A stretch of DNA of 64,000 bases from Cololabis saira (GCF_033807715.1 NC_084599.1:4364125-4428124); one strand, 5' to 3'. Shown: positions 11,519 through 24,390, counted from the first letter of the stretch. Numbers and translations are program-made. Notes: a model not told the origin generated them from the sequence alone.

Positions 11519-12137
11519 GCCCAGGTCGCCCGGGTTGCTGGTGGTTTGGGGCCAACCAAGAGCCGCTCAAGGAGCTCTGTTACAACATTTAACTGCTCAG
11601 TCTTAAAAATGAGAGGCATGTCTTTGTTCACGGTTTAAAAGTAAAGTCGAGACAGTGTTCAGCAAAAGGTACCAAAGGTGACAGCATCTTTTACAGATTG
11701 GGCTTAAAGTGCCAGAATACACGAAGCAACAGCACACCAGAAAACTTTACCAACATCTCCAGTGTTGCCGTGGCGACCAATCCTCCAACAGTTGTGTCAG
11801 CAGCAGGGGAATCTGGACGTATTGTGCATTTAAAACAGTCCCTAAGGGCTCCGGACCAACTGCCAGTAGGTGACGAGACAGGAATGAGAAACGACTGACT
11901 ACAGAGGAAGGGCAGAGTTCACACACACAGACTCGCACAGAAACAGTCGGACAGTGAGACGTTGAACACCACTGCACCTCAGGTTGGAGGGAGACAAGAT
12001 CGTTAATAAAGAAAACTGTCTTTACACATCCCTTAACGGAGTCCCCGCCGAACACGAGGGAGACAAGACTTTTGACTCTTCAAATAATGATATATGTCAT
12101 TCTTTTAGACTCATTTCCCTCAAATGTCAGACTTCTA
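11519..12137. other. Intron without recognisable features
   Basis: No gene, RNA or repeat recognised. Confidence 0.4.
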
Positions 12138-12810
<673 letters not shown>

Positions 12811-13710
12811 TAGCCTTCTGCATCTGAGTTTAGTGAGTCGTAGTACAGCACGGATGCATTGGGATTCATGTTTCCCAGAGACGCTGGCTGCACCCATGAT
12901 CTTACTGTACGTTTCTAATGCTTTTACTGGTGCGTCATCGAAGGGCCACGTGACCTTGTGATCACATTCGGTCGCATGAATCAGGCAGGTCTGCTGTGGA
13001 TCGGAACTGCTGGTGTCTGTGTTTCTTTCAATGACATCGGTCGATGCCACAGCTTTAAAAAACGCAGATATTTTTGTGTGTTTCAGGTTGTTGATGCCAC
13101 ATATCTTCTCCGTCCGCTGATGGAAGTCTCACCTGTGAGCAGATGCACGTGTCTTTGTGAGGTCATTGGGGCAGAACTTCATAATGAGCGACACGGAGAC
13201 AGATTAAAATACCAGACGTGTTTTTTTTCTGAGACTAAGGGTGCTTTCAGACCTGTGGCCCGTTTGTTTTGTTCTGATTCAGGGGCTAAATCCATACAGT
13301 TGTTTCGTATGTGGGGTTTGTGTTCACAAGGCAACCGTCTGTAGCGGTTCAAAGCTGTTAACAAATACCATGAACCAACTGTTCTCTCATTGGTCAGAAA
13401 TGAAGGCGGAAGGAGTTTCCTCTTCCGTACCCCGGGAAAAACAACAACTATGGAGCATCGTCAGCGAGTGTGGCTAGTTTGTTTCTGTGTTTTTCTGTGG
13501 TTAATTGGTCGCTTGTTTTGTCCCACATCCGAGCACGATTGCTGTGTTCACATGTACCAAACGAACAGATCTCTAGGGGGAAATGCTCCCTGTTTTGGAA
13601 CAACTGCTCCAAAACAGGACCAAACTCCCACAACTCTCACAACTCCAACCTGGTCACTCCACGTCCGTTTGCTGTAATCTCTAGTGCAGTGTTTCCCAAC
13701 CACGGCCCTA
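12811..13710. other. Intron, possible unresolved transposon
   Basis: A GGTGCTTTCAGACCTGTGGC segment near 13240 resembles a DNA-transposon end, but no partner end was found. The 60-130 codon frames here have no recognisable domains. Confidence 0.35.
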
Positions 13711-13926
13711 GAGCAGTGGTGGGCAGTTCCTGGTCCTCTAGGGCCGTGTCCTGCACGCTTTAGATTTGTCCCTGCTTAAACACACTTGATTCCAATCAAA
13801 CATTGTTATCAATAGTCATCAAGTCTGGTAATGACACAGCCTTATCTCTCAGGGTCGTGTTTAAGCAGGGACACATCTCCAATGTGCAGGACTCGGCCCT
13901 CGAGGACCAGGAATGAAAACCACTGA
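13711..13926. mobile_element. Short MITE, hAT-like
   Basis: The ends are AGCAGTGGTGGGCAGTTCCT and its approximate inverse (GACCAGGAATGAAAACCACT); GTTTAAGCAGGGAC subterminal words also occur inverted. A degenerate relative lies at 62790-62930. Bases 13927-14759 hold nothing recognised. Confidence 0.6.
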
Positions 13927-14759
13927 TCTAAAACCTAATTTATGCCTGTCCATCAAATCAGCAGCACCTCGGTGCAGTGAGATCCTCCCCATCGACGTGA
14001 ACACCTTACTTTGAAGAGCTCTGCACTGCTCTGGCATGCACCTCCAAAGTTTTCTGACTAACATTTAGTAAATATGTCTCCAACGTAGGAATGGAAGACA
14101 GATTGTGGACGGAGACAGCAAAAACACACGAATAACATACAAGGAAAAAAGCTTTGCAGCAATGGCAGCTCAGAAGGCACACTGTGAGGAAACAGAGATT
14201 AGCAGACATCATGAGATTAAAGCTGAAAAGAACATATAGTTTAATACGCTGACTTGGGTGCTTCAACTTCACAATGAATGCTTCATTGTCATCAACATAC
14301 CATTCACATGTGGCAAATGAAAACGAGACGTTGGACCAGGACAGCGGCTGAGCTTAGGGAAGTAGTGGCGTCATATTCAAAGCAGTCGGCTTCAAAAAGG
14401 ACTTTATGATTTTAAAGGGAGAAAATAACCACTGTGCATTAAAAATGATTAAAGTCGCAATTTTCTTTTGGTCTCGCACGTGGTTTCTCCAATACCTGCA
14501 AACCTCCACCGCTCCCAAACAGAGACGGATGTCATCATACTCTGACTCTTCACTGGATTATAAACTGATAAATAAACCATCAAACAGGATGCAAAGGACA
14601 GATGAAAAGTGTTCAAAGAGAGAAAGCAATGATGGTGAGAGCAGAGAGTCTTCAGGTTTGATTCTGACGTCAGATTTAGCATTCAGGAGGTGACAGGAGA
14701 GGCCGTCTCTGACGGAGGGGGAGCCCTGACGGAGCCCTGGCGGCCAGGGAGACTCTTAC

Positions 14760-14870
14760 CTCGGACGTAGAGGTTGGCCGGAGCGGAGTACCGGGTCCCA
14801 GCTCTGTTCACCGCCACGCACTCGTACTTGCCCTGGTCCGACTCCTCGCTGTTCTCGATCTGAAGCGCTC
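14760..14870 (-). CDS. ptprf: ptprf coding exon: second half of Ig domain 2
   Basis: After the TTCTCCTCAG acceptor the exon encodes [20 protein letters not shown], then [17 protein letters not shown], and leaves in phase 1 at a GTAAGA donor. KYEC supplies the second Ig2 cysteine. It is 111 bp with phase 1 at both ends, as in the family. A short (CA)n tract lies just inside the upstream intron. The following exon (Ig3) is not in the window. Confidence 0.93.
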
Positions 14871-14920
14871 CTGAGGAGAAGCGTGGATACAACTGAGATC
14901 TGCGACACACGCACCGGAAC

Positions 14921-14966
<46 letters not shown>
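14921..14966. repeat. (CA)n microsatellite next to the Ig2 exon
   Basis: It lies 50-100 bp upstream of the Ig2 second-half exon in the sense direction. On the sense strand it is a (GT)n run close to the splice acceptor. Confidence 0.95.
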
Positions 14967-14968
<2 letters not shown>

Positions 14969-15008
14969 GCAGACCCACGCGCCCACGTCCACACACACCT
15001 GCACGTAC

Positions 15009-16632
15009 TAGAGATGCACAGATCGATGGGCAACCCATTGGTATCGGCCGATAAGCCCCTATCGGTTTTGATTGGAGATCGGAAAATAATAGTTCAAAGT
15101 AGGGCTGTCAGTTTAGCGCGTTAATTAGATTAATTAATTACACCGCTAATTAACGTGTTATGAAAATGAACGCAATTAATTAGGAGTGGCAAAATACGCA
15201 AGTATTTTAAATGTGTCCCATTAAGGGAGCCGTAGTTCACTTGGCAGTAACAGGTCACTTCCTCCTGCTGCTGGTCAAACTAACAAAGACCTGGACGACT
15301 CAGGGGAGACTCAGCTAGTCTTTGCTAGGACCTTTGAACGGCAGGTTTATGTATAAACAGAAAGAAGACGGACTATCAACAAGAACGCAGTGATTTGTAC
15401 ATTTAGTAAAAAAGAATGTTCCTATCAGCGGAGCTGCTCCAGCCTGAATTATCATTTAAACACTAAAAATGTCCGGATAAGTTCCACTGTAAACGGTACA
15501 GGTACTAGAACTTGAATTGCTGTATTGATCAGCTTTAGTTTTAATTTTGAATTAAGAATCTGCTTAAGTGCCTATTTGAGACTCAGCCTTAATTTATTTC
15601 TGAATTGTATTTATTTAACTGTATTGCATTTTTGAATAATGCACCTGGCCTAATTGGTTTGCTGATGTGCTTGAACTTTTTCTTTTTAATTTCATTTATG
15701 AAACACACTTCACTGATAAAAATGTGGATTTCAAATCTTCTCTTCTTACTGTATTCAATTGATTAGTCACACACTGTAATTTTGCAATGTCCTAGAATTC
15801 TAATTCTTTATTTGGGGACCTTTAGCAGATATGAGATTAAAATGCGATTAATTAATTATAAATCCTGTAATTAATTAGATTATTTTAATCACCTGACAGC
15901 ACTAGTTTAAAGCGGGCCGATCTGATGACGTTTATAGGAACAACCCGCCCCCCGCGCTGCGTCCCCACACCTCTGACCCAGGTCTCCTAAGGGGGCGTGG
16001 CCGCCGCCGCCGGTACGGGAGTTTTACAATGTCCGAAACGGACAAGAAATTTGCAGTTTGCAAAGTGTGTGCAAAGGAAATACCCGAGGAGGAATGTTAT
16101 AAAAGAATTTGACAAGTGACATTTGGAGCTCTAGTGTCTCTGAGCTAGAGTCTAGAGTTGCGTTTCGCCACACGCGGCGGATGCTATCGCTAAAGCTCTC
16201 GGAAAGCTTAATAATTCATAATTCATTTTTTATTTTAAAATTGAATTCCTTTTTCCACAGGAAAACTAAGGTTTAAAGTTAACAACTTGTATCAACTCTA
16301 AGAGAGTGACATGTCTGCTGTGAGTGTTGGTCACATGTTGTTCATAATTATTGCCACAGGGAAGCTTACCGGTAAACTAGTAAGCTAAACGAGTCTAAAT
16401 CGTCTCTAAGAGTCTGTAGAGGGTGAAATATTGCATATTGCCTCAGCCTGAAATAAAACAGTCAATTCATGATACTTTCTCATCTCCTAATTTTTATACC
16501 TAATACTACAATGTCAGTGTATTGTCCATGAGACAACAACATTGACAAATTTATGGATTTCAATATCGGGATCGGCAGATACGGCTTTTGGAGATGGGTT
16601 ATCGGTGATCGGCCCTGATCGGTGCATCTCTA
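15009..16632 (+). mobile_element. hAT element remnant, copy A, interrupted by a second hAT
   Basis: The ends are TAGAGATGCACAGATCGATG and the inverse TCGGTGCATCTCTA. The flanking 8-mers GCACGTAC and GCACATAC form a target duplication with one mismatch. An internal start MSETDKKFAVCKVCAKEIPE resembles the BED zinc-finger opening of hAT transposases, but it soon hits a stop. The element is non-autonomous. Its homologue at 37826-39020 lacks the nested insertion. Confidence 0.85.
15100..15904. mobile_element. Nested hAT MITE inside the 15009-16632 element
   Basis: The ends are TAGGGCTGTCAG and CTGACAGCACTA, with 8-bp flanks GTTCAAAG and GTTTAAAG. The copy at 37826-39020 has the empty site (GTTCAGAG), which confirms the insertion. 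No transposase frame. Confidence 0.88.
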
Positions 16633-16640
16633 GCACATAC

Positions 16641-18420
16641 CTAGACGAGGAAAAGTCTATGAACCCTTTCACTTGACCGCTTTCTGTTTCTTTTTTGTTG
16701 CATTAATTTGGTATAAAGGTGATTTGATCTCCATGTGAATGACAGTGATGGTCTGAGGTCTCGGGTTTCTAGTGATCGGACGTGCAAGATTCACAGTGCA
16801 GGAGGAAAAAGCAAGTGCACCTAAAGACTAATTACTCCAACTAAAAGCTAACTGCAGTCTGTAATCTGTGAGGGTCATATTTCCTGATATTTGCATTATT
16901 ATGAGCCAGTCAAGCTGAAGAATCTAACTGATACTGAAATAAGCGACCCCTGGATGATCTCACAGACGGTTCTGCTTTAACAGTCTGTTGGCTTGACTGA
17001 TGGGATAACTCCTTGTTCTCCATCCTTGTTCTCCGTCATTGTTCTCCTCCGTTCACATCTCTGCTGGTATATCTTGCTGCTTCTCCTTCCTCCCTCTGCG
17101 TGTGTTCTCATCTCTCTGTCAGCTATCAGCTCAACAACGCTGCGTTTATCTGTTACTGTGAGGTGAAAATCAGATCCCACTCAAAGGAGTCCGGTTAATC
17201 CGACAGGTTCTCTTACTTTTCTTATTACTTACTGCTTGTGCAGGTGGCAGAATCATCCCAGCTCATTGTCTTCCTACACTGATTCCTGACACTGAATGTG
17301 ATTTATTTTCCTCAACACACGTATAAAACAGGCCTATTTGTCTTGTTAAATATGTTTATATAATATATTCTTGTTATATTTTTGTTCTCTCTTTTAAATA
17401 CAACTGCTCGGAGGAATGTTTCCTGAAAAGAATGAATCAGACGTTTTAATAGATGAGGAGAGAACTCTCAAATATCACTCAGAGAAAGAAGAGTAGAGGA
17501 AAAGAACAGGACGCTTACCTCACAAGTTTTCATCCATTCATTTGAATTGTTTACAACCATTTTTTAACAGTCATGAATACAATAAAAAGTATTGCTCACA
17601 TGAGTGATTAGTACTTAGACAGAAAGTGAGAAGTATCTTTAGAATTTACAAACTGAGCAGTGAAAGTGAAACATGCAGCGTTGAACTGTGCAGAAGAAAG
17701 AGCGTACCATAGCCAGCTGTTACACACTGCACAATGAAATCCTGGAATGCAACATGGGATGGATTTTTAACAGAGGTGAGAGGTGAGAGAAAGAAAAAAA
17801 TAAATAAATGATATGTGTGTGTATATATACCACAATCTTCTGATCTGGAGGAAAATGGTGGGTCTATGGTGGAGGGGCTGCCATCTAGTTTTACAGTTCC
17901 TTATGTTTTGATCAGTGGCCATCGTACAATGATTTCCTTTTCCTGCTTCTGTGTGTTAAATGAAGGTTCAAATGAATTATCAGATAACATTAAGTTCTCT
18001 TATAAAATGTCCCATTTTTCTAGTAGTCCTTTCCTCTAATGAAAACTTTTTCTCTCGTTTTCCCGAAGAAAAACCCAGACGTGAACTCTCGCAAATGAAC
18101 ATCATTTCATTTGTCGGACAAAAATGATGTGAAACGCAGCTGCATCCGTTAAGCAAGGACTTCTCTGTAATAACTGCTCGCATGTCATGTTTTGGTCTCT
18201 GGAAAGCACCTAGAGACAACTTCTGTTATAATAAACACTATATAAATTGAATTAAACTATATTTAATTGAATCATATCATGCAGTGATGTTTAAAAATGT
18301 TCAGAACATTGATGAATTTATGCAACAACTAATGTAAATCAGACACTGCTCTGGTATTGTGGTTCAGTTGAATCATTAAAAAAAACATGGACAAAAATGA
18401 TCAGCTCAGCTTAAGATTTG
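16641..18420. other. Intron without recognisable features
   Basis: About 1.8 kb of AT-rich intron 4. No mini-exon was found by eye, though a 9-30 bp exon would be easy to miss. Confidence 0.4.
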
Positions 18421-18496
18421 GTTGAACAACCTGGTGTTCTGTAGACAGGTGTTCTGTAGACGTGTCCACCTGTAATCAGGTGTTCTGTAGACGTGT
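18421..18496. repeat. 31-bp minisatellite, left part
   Basis: The unit reads GTGTTCTGTAGACGTGTCC then ACCTGTAATCAG. The array is split by the LTR element and resumes at 20376-20545. Confidence 0.85.
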
Positions 18497-18690
18497 CCCA
18501 GGCCAACACACGACCAAAGTTCCAGGGTCGCCCACGAGGCCGGGCAGACCGGGGAGACAGTTCTGGGGGTCGCCCACCAGACCTAGGCTTGGGCCTTGAT
18601 GTCGACCTTGGCCTGGGCTGTGGCGTGGGGCTTGGACTCGGCGGGGAACTTGGACTTGGCAGGGAACACAGGATACGAGGAGCCGGCTGC

Positions 18691-19885
18691 GGGGGAACCC
18701 GGGTCCTTGTCTCTGGCTGCGGGGGAACCCGGGTCCTTGGCGCTGGCTGCGGGGGAACCCGGGTCCTTGTCTCTGGCTGCGGGGGAACCCGGGTCCTTGG
18801 CGCTGGCTGCGGGGGAACCCGGGTCCTTGGCGCTGGCTGAGGGGGAACCCGGGTCCGAGGCGCTGGCTGAGGGGGAACCCGGGTCCTTGGAGGTGCCAGA
18901 GGGGGAACCCGGGTCCTTGGAGGAGCCAGAGGGGGAACCCGGGTCCTTGTCTCTGGCTGCGGGGGAACCCGGGTCCTTGGCGCTGGCTGCGGGGGAACCC
19001 GGGTCCTTGGCGCTGGCTGAGGGGGAACCGGGGTCCGAGGCGCTGGCTGAGGGGGAACCCGGGTCCTTGGAGGTGCCAGAGGGGGAACCCGGGTCCTTGG
19101 AGGAGCCAGAGGGGGAACCCGGGTCCTTGGAGGTGCCAGAGGGGGAACTCGGGTCCTTGGAGGTGCCAGAGGGGGAACTCGGGTCCTTGGAGGTGCCAGA
19201 GGGGGAACTCGGGTCCTTGGAGGTGCCAGAGGGGGAACTCGGGTCCTTGGAGGTGCCAGAGGGGGAACTCGGGTCCTTGTCTCTGGCTGAGGGGGAACCC
19301 GGGTCCGAGGCGCTGGCTGAGGGGGAACCCGGGTCCTGGTCTCTGGCTGTGGGGGAACCCGGGTCCGAGGCGCTGGCTGAGGGGGAACCCGGGTCCTTGG
19401 CGCCGGCTGAGGGGGAACCCGGGTCCTGGTCTCTGGCTGTGGGGGAACCCGGGTCCGAGGCGCTGGCTGAGGGGGAACCCGGGTCCTTGGCGCCGGCAGA
19501 GGGGGAACCCGGGTCCTTGGAGGTGCCAGAGGGGGAACTCGGGTCCTTGTCTCTGGCTGCGGGGGAACCCGGGTCCTTGACGCTGGTTGAGGGGGAACCC
19601 GGGTCAGAGGCGCTGGCTGAGGGGGAACCCGGGTCCTTGGAGGTGCCAGAGGGGGAACTCGGGTCCTTGGAGGTGCCAGAGGGGGAACTCGGGTCCTTGG
19701 CTCAGGCTGCGGGGGAACCCGGGTCCTTGGAGGTGCCAGAGGGGGAACCCGGGTCCTCGGCGCTGGCAGAGGGGGAACCCGGGTCCTTGGAGGTGCCAGA
19801 GGGGGAACCCAGGTCCGTGGCGCTGGCTGCGGCGCAACCCGGGTCCTTGGGGGTGCAATAGGGGGAACCCGGGTCCGTGGCTAGC
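18691..19885. repeat. 30-bp minisatellite inside the single-LTR element
   Basis: About 40 units, each starting GGGGGAACCCGGGTCC with a variable 14-bp second half (CTTGGCGCTGGCTGA, CTTGGAGGTGCCAGA and others). Subtypes are arranged in runs. The 421-codon plus-strand frame is a by-product of the 30-bp period. The biological frame, if any, is minus (PRTRVPP-type decapeptides). Confidence 0.95.
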
Positions 19886-20086
19886 TGGGGCTGGCGCCGA
19901 TGCCGTTGTCGTGTCCCCTGGGGCTGAGAACACCCGAGCCCCCCTCAAGCCAGGCGTGTTCCCCAGAAGGGAGATTCCTCCTCCTCAGGGTCCTGCCAAC
20001 CAGGAATCAAGAGTTCTGCCTCCCTGTAGACATATTGCCAGAAGGCAAAACTTTTTCCTGCTGGATCCATGCTGGTCGGTCCGTTC

Positions 20087-20375
20087 TGTCACGGAGTGTG
20101 TTTATTGAGGACCCAGATGCAGGACAGCGGGAGTCAGGAGTTCCAAAAACAGGGTTTTATTCAACAAAAGGGCAATAACCAAAAACGCTGCAGAGCAGGA
20201 TTATCAAAAAGAGCAAAAACCGAAATCCAGACAGGATACATGGAGGAAGGAAACAGTACGGACCGACTGAGGAGCAAGGGAAAGACAAGACCAGATATAC
20301 ACAGGGGATAACAAGACACAAGTGCGAACAATCAGGGCAGATGGAAAACAGGCGGGGCAGTGTCTGACAGTGACA
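20087..20375 (-). mobile_element. LTR of single-LTR element copy 1
   Basis: TGTCAC...GTGACA termini. The sense strand carries AATAAA twice (in GAATAAAACCC and CAATAAACAC) near its 3' part. It shares long blocks with the LTR at 45019-45344, such as CCCCTGTGTATATCTGGTCT. Confidence 0.85.
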
Positions 20376-20545
20376 CCTGTAGAGAGGTGTTCTGTAGACG
20401 TGTCCACCTGTAATCAGGTGTTCTGTAGACGTGTCCACCTGTAATCAGGTGTTCTGTAGACGTGTCCACCTGTAATCAGGTGTTCTGTAGACGTGTCCAC
20501 CTGTAGACAGGTCAGCTGTAGACGTGTCCACCTGTAGACAGGTGT
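20376..20545. repeat. 31-bp minisatellite, right part
   Basis: Four to five units of the array at 18421-18496 continue here in register. Confidence 0.9.
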
Positions 20546-20554
20546 TCTGGTCCT

Positions 20555-20930
20555 CATGGACAAACGTCTCCAGATACCTCAGGACTGCAGGTTCCAGATG
20601 TTTCCACAGATGTTCAGCAGGATTCTGTGGTTCTTGGCTGGTTCTAGTTGTGTGTTTTGGGTCATGATCCTGTTGGAGGACCATGACCTGCGACTGAGAC
20701 CAAGCTGTCTGACTCTGGACGGAACGTTTGTCTCCAGAACGTCTTTGATGGTCTTGAGATTTTATTGAACCTGCACAGATTCAAGACCCCGGTACCAGAC
20801 GCAGCAGCAGGTCCAGAACAGAACCAAGCCTTCTCAGACAGCTCTCCTTATTTCCTCTGGTCCATGTCCAGTGTGGTGGACACCATGATATCAATAGCAG
20901 AGCGACCACTTTTAACCCTTTAAACAGACT
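20555..20930 (-). pseudogene. Tc1/mariner-like transposase remnant
   Basis: The minus strand near 20684-20560 reads VLQQDHDPKHTTRTSQE then PAEHLWKHLEP. These resemble the QQDNDPKHT (second catalytic Asp) and ENLW (third acidic residue) motifs of Tc1 transposases, brought together by a deletion. No inverted ends were found. Bases 20931-22248 hold nothing recognised. Confidence 0.5.
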
Positions 20931-22248
20931 CAATGAAGATTGAAAACACCTGAGATGTTGATTACAGGACAAACTTCAGTTTAACGTGTTACTCTGGATT
21001 ATAGTATATTATTATTCTGTTGAACCACAATTCAAAAGTAATGTCTGATGTTTATTAGTCAGTCTCCAGTAAACGTTTGTCATTGTCAAATTATTCAGTA
21101 ACCACGTGGTTTTCTGTCTTTGATGGAAAATCCCACGTCGTGCGGCAAAACTAAGTACTTTGCACTATTTCAATAGTTTGTTAATTTGCAGTTTGATAAA
21201 GTTGTGTCCCTGTGTGAGTTATCAGTTTTTCTCTTGGTTGTGGAGGAACTTCGGTCTATTTTTCTTGAAAACAATGCTACAGGTCACTTACGGTCCCACC
21301 ATGGCATTTCAATTGGGTTGACGTTTGGACCATGACTGGACGGTTCAAACGCCTCAATTCTTTCATTTCTCAGTTATTTTGATGTATATTTGCTGGTCTG
21401 CTTCTAATCAGCGCCGCATTGGACGTCACATGGATCCACATGTCCAGGAAATGGCCCTGGAGCTTTCGCTGTGGTACAAATGTTCAAGGTCATCGTAATA
21501 ACTCCAACATGCCCAGATCCTGTGGCCCAGAATCCAGCTCAAATGATTTCCTTTTATTATTGTGCTATGATGTAGATATGAGGGGTTTTGTTGAAATGCT
21601 GCATTTCTATTTGGATCTTAAAACCAAACAACTTCACTTTGGGCCTGCGAACATTGATCCAGAAGTCTTGTGCGTTGTTCGGATGTAGTTTTATCAAAAT
21701 GTTTGATCAGCCATCTACCTGGGCTGTCAGGTACTTTAAACTTTAATATGCCTTGCAACGCCGCTCTTTTCTTCATTTCATCTTTCTGGGACAGTCTGAC
21801 CTGGTACACACAAGTATCCACTCCTGGGAAGACCGACAACGGCCTTGAATGGTTTCCACTTATTAACTATCTTTTTCAATGTATAACGCTGATCCTCCAA
21901 TGATTTTGGAATGGTTTCATATGGTTTGTATTAATATGAGCAGTAATATGAAACGGTTTTACAAACCAAGCAACAAATGATGGATTAATAGTTTTTATCT
22001 GTCCTCTTGGTATTGCGTTGACACAGATGGTTGCTCCAGATGTGCAAACTGAATGAAACATCTGCTTTAACAGAAACGTTCATGCCTGCGGCTGATCAAT
22101 TCATCAAGTGATGATTATTAGCAGCACTTGGTTACAATTTAGAAATCTTAAATCCTATGGAGGATTACCGAGTATTACCCACTTACTATTGGACTAAAAT
22201 TACCTGTTTTGCTCAAACTAGCTGGGTAGTCTAAGCCTTAGACTCTAA

Positions 22249-22813
22249 GGCCACGTTTACACAGAGCCGGGTATTTACAAAAACGCATATTTCCCCCTCT
22301 ACGTTTTGAAAAATACCATAATTTACAGGAACCTGCATAAATATCTGTTAAGGTGCTATGAGCAGCCAAACCTACAGGGGGCAGTGTAACGAGAAGATAA
22401 AGTCATGCTAGCCAATCAGAATCCTGGAAAAAAACATCAACAAATGACACGAGTAACTTCCAGTTACTTCCAAGATGAACCAGAGTCTTTGGTTTGGAGT
22501 GACAGAGAAGTGGAGTTACTTTTAAGTGTGACTTTAGAATATAAAACAAGTAAAATACAAGAAAATATTGACGGTGGCCAAACAAATTGTAAACACAGGT
22601 CGCACACATGACGCTGGTGACGTTTCTGTTGCATAATGTGACGTTCTGAAGACTAAATATCAGTTTCCCTCAGTTTACAAGCAAACGAAGACGGATTTGC
22701 AAATCTCCACCTTGGCCGGAGTTTTCAGAAATGACTATGAGCTTCGTTTTCATGTAAATGAACGGCCAAAAGCATGAAAACACCACCGTTTTTTGCTACA
22801 TGTAAACGGGGCC
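22249..22813 (+). mobile_element. PIF/Harbinger internal-deletion derivative
   Basis: The ends are GGCCACGTTTACAC and TGTAAACGGGGCC, flanked by the 3-bp duplication TAA, as expected for Harbinger. The interior keeps a fragment of the companion Myb/SANT-like protein (22405-22611): after MLANQNPGKKHQQ comes ESLVWSDREVELLLSVTLEY, with a W and acidic residues in the usual W..EEV.LLL pattern. The nuclease gene is missing. Confidence 0.8.
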
Positions 22814-22816
22814 TAA

Positions 22817-23910
22817 ACCGTACAGGACACCGCCCTTGAAGACGGCTTATACACCGTACAGAGAAGGAAAAAGAAAACCAAAAGGGTTTGGGTTCATTGA
22901 ATTCTGAGAGAAAATAGGACTTATTAATATCTTTAACTTCAAATCTGGCCTGTGTGTTTGCCATCTTTCATGTGAATATCCACCTGTTTTTCCTCTCGTC
23001 CTGGCATTGTTCTCGTGTGCGTTGCTGTTTACGCTGCACCATGAAAACCACATGTGGAGTAAAACAGGTTCTGGGGAACTTTCAGTAACATGATTGTGTT
23101 TTATCCTCCTATTTATGGCTCACTGCTTTTTATAGATCGGTTAAATGATTTATGTTTATTAATTTATGTGACACCAGGATTCCCTTTTTACAGCATTTGT
23201 CCCTCTAGGAAGTGTGTATCCTTCCCTCGTTTTCATCTCTTCCAAAACCACACACACCTTTTAGAAAAGCGATGAAGGCAGAGAGGTGGAATGAGTGAGG
23301 AATGGAAATGAGGACGGACTGAGGCGGAGGGAGCGGATGAGGATGGGTGGAGGTCTGCACCCGGCATTCTTACCTCTTATCGGTGTACCACCTGAGAGGT
23401 AATTTGAATGCAAATAAGATTAAAGATAAACCATTAGTATCATGAGAAGAGAAAGAGTAGAAACAGAGACAGAAAGAACAGAGAAGAAAAGCAGCATCTG
23501 CACCTGTTGATGCTTCCCCCATGACTGCAATAGTTTGATTGAAAATACACAACTTCAACAACTGGCAGAGGACATGTCTGCTTTTGGAGCTTTTTCGATT
23601 TTAGTATTTTTATCATGTCATCATATCACTCATCACCGGGGGGAGGAAAGCTCTGACTTTTAAATTGTAGAGAAAATAAGATATTTAACAACAGGTTATG
23701 CCCAGATTTTATTATGCTTTTAAAGTAGTCCTTTTCTTGCAAATGTGCACACGTTTACGCCTTCTTGGGGTTATTTTAGCCCTGATAAAATAGGCCAGGG
23801 CGGGGGCGGGGCGCTACACTTTGTTCTGTTTCCTTTTATACCGTCTTTGTGTTTGCAATAGAGGAAATGATCATGACCTCACCGATGCGACTTCACAGCG
23901 GGTTACGCCC
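22817..23910. other. Intron without recognisable features
   Basis: No coding similarity or repeat structure seen. Confidence 0.4.
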
Positions 23911-24002
23911 CGAGTGTCAGAAAGACTGAGTGTCAGAAAGACTGAGTGTCAGAAAGACTGAGCGGCAGAAAGACTGAGTGTCAGAAAGACTGAGTGGCAG
24001 CG
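23911..24002. repeat. 16-bp tandem repeat (GACTGAGTGTCAGAAA)n
   Basis: Five to six units with GTGTC/GCGGC variants, just before the THAP fragment. Confidence 0.9.
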
Positions 24003-24014
24003 TAAACTTTCAGT

Positions 24015-24213
24015 TTGAGCACTCAAAAATCTAAAATAGGAAAAAGCTGTTGTGTGATCGACTGTACTCATAGAATTAGCAAGAAATCAGAGTTATCGTT
24101 TTACATACTGCTGAAAAATAAGCTTAAGAGAGACAAATGGATCGCTGCAATTCACAGGAACAACTGGATTCCAGACACCGAAACGTGGATTTGTGGTTCC
24201 CATTTTGTATCAG
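24015..24213 (+). pseudogene. THAP zinc-finger exon remnant
   Basis: The frame encodes KSCCVIDCTHR, then DKWIAAIHRNNWIPD and WICGSHFVSG. This is the C2CH signature of a THAP DNA-binding domain: C-x(3-4)-C, a central W, then C-x2-H-F. It ends at a donor-like TCAG|GTAATG. No ATG precedes it; the frame begins at TTG. In fish such domains belong to THAP-type transposases (P/Kolobok) or to host THAP genes. The surrounding decay favours a transposon relic. Confidence 0.65.
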
Positions 24214-24390
24214 GTAATGTTGGATTTTTGGGTAGCTAACGTTAAACGGTCAAATCATAAAGTTCGGTCTCCTCATCACTTTAATTTCTACAACAAATCC
24301 TGCCTTGAAGTCGGACCAAGTGTCAAGACTTTTGTAAGCCTTCAAGCTTTGCTTCGTGTATTTCCCCGGCGTAGAAACTGGATTCATGTC

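Larger units (their letters stand above)
18497..20375 (-). mobile_element. Single-LTR retroelement, copy 1
   Basis: On the minus strand it starts with a 289-bp LTR (20375-20087; TGTCAC...GTGACA inverted ends). A leader (GAACGGACCGACC) follows, then an ATG opening MDPAGKSFAFWQYVYREAE. A stop falls soon after EEEESPFWGTRLA. A long 30-bp repeat region follows, then a Pro/Arg-rich tail ending GRPWNFGRVLAWD at 18497. No protease, RT, integrase or second LTR is present. It is homologous to the element at 44365-45344. Confidence 0.8.

Noticed and set aside
10913..11638. Overlapping 241- and 227-codon repeat ORFs
   Set aside because: Two frames of an 18-bp minisatellite are open at once, which shows the openness comes from the period.
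16980..17020. ptprf mini-exon A candidate (CCCATCAG on the minus strand)
   Set aside because: The flanking bases do not supply matching phase-1 splice sites or the expected peptide.
18596..19861. 421-codon plus-strand ORF of EPGSL decapeptides
   Set aside because: It is the antisense reading of a 30-bp minisatellite inside a minus-strand retroelement; the period being a multiple of three keeps it open.
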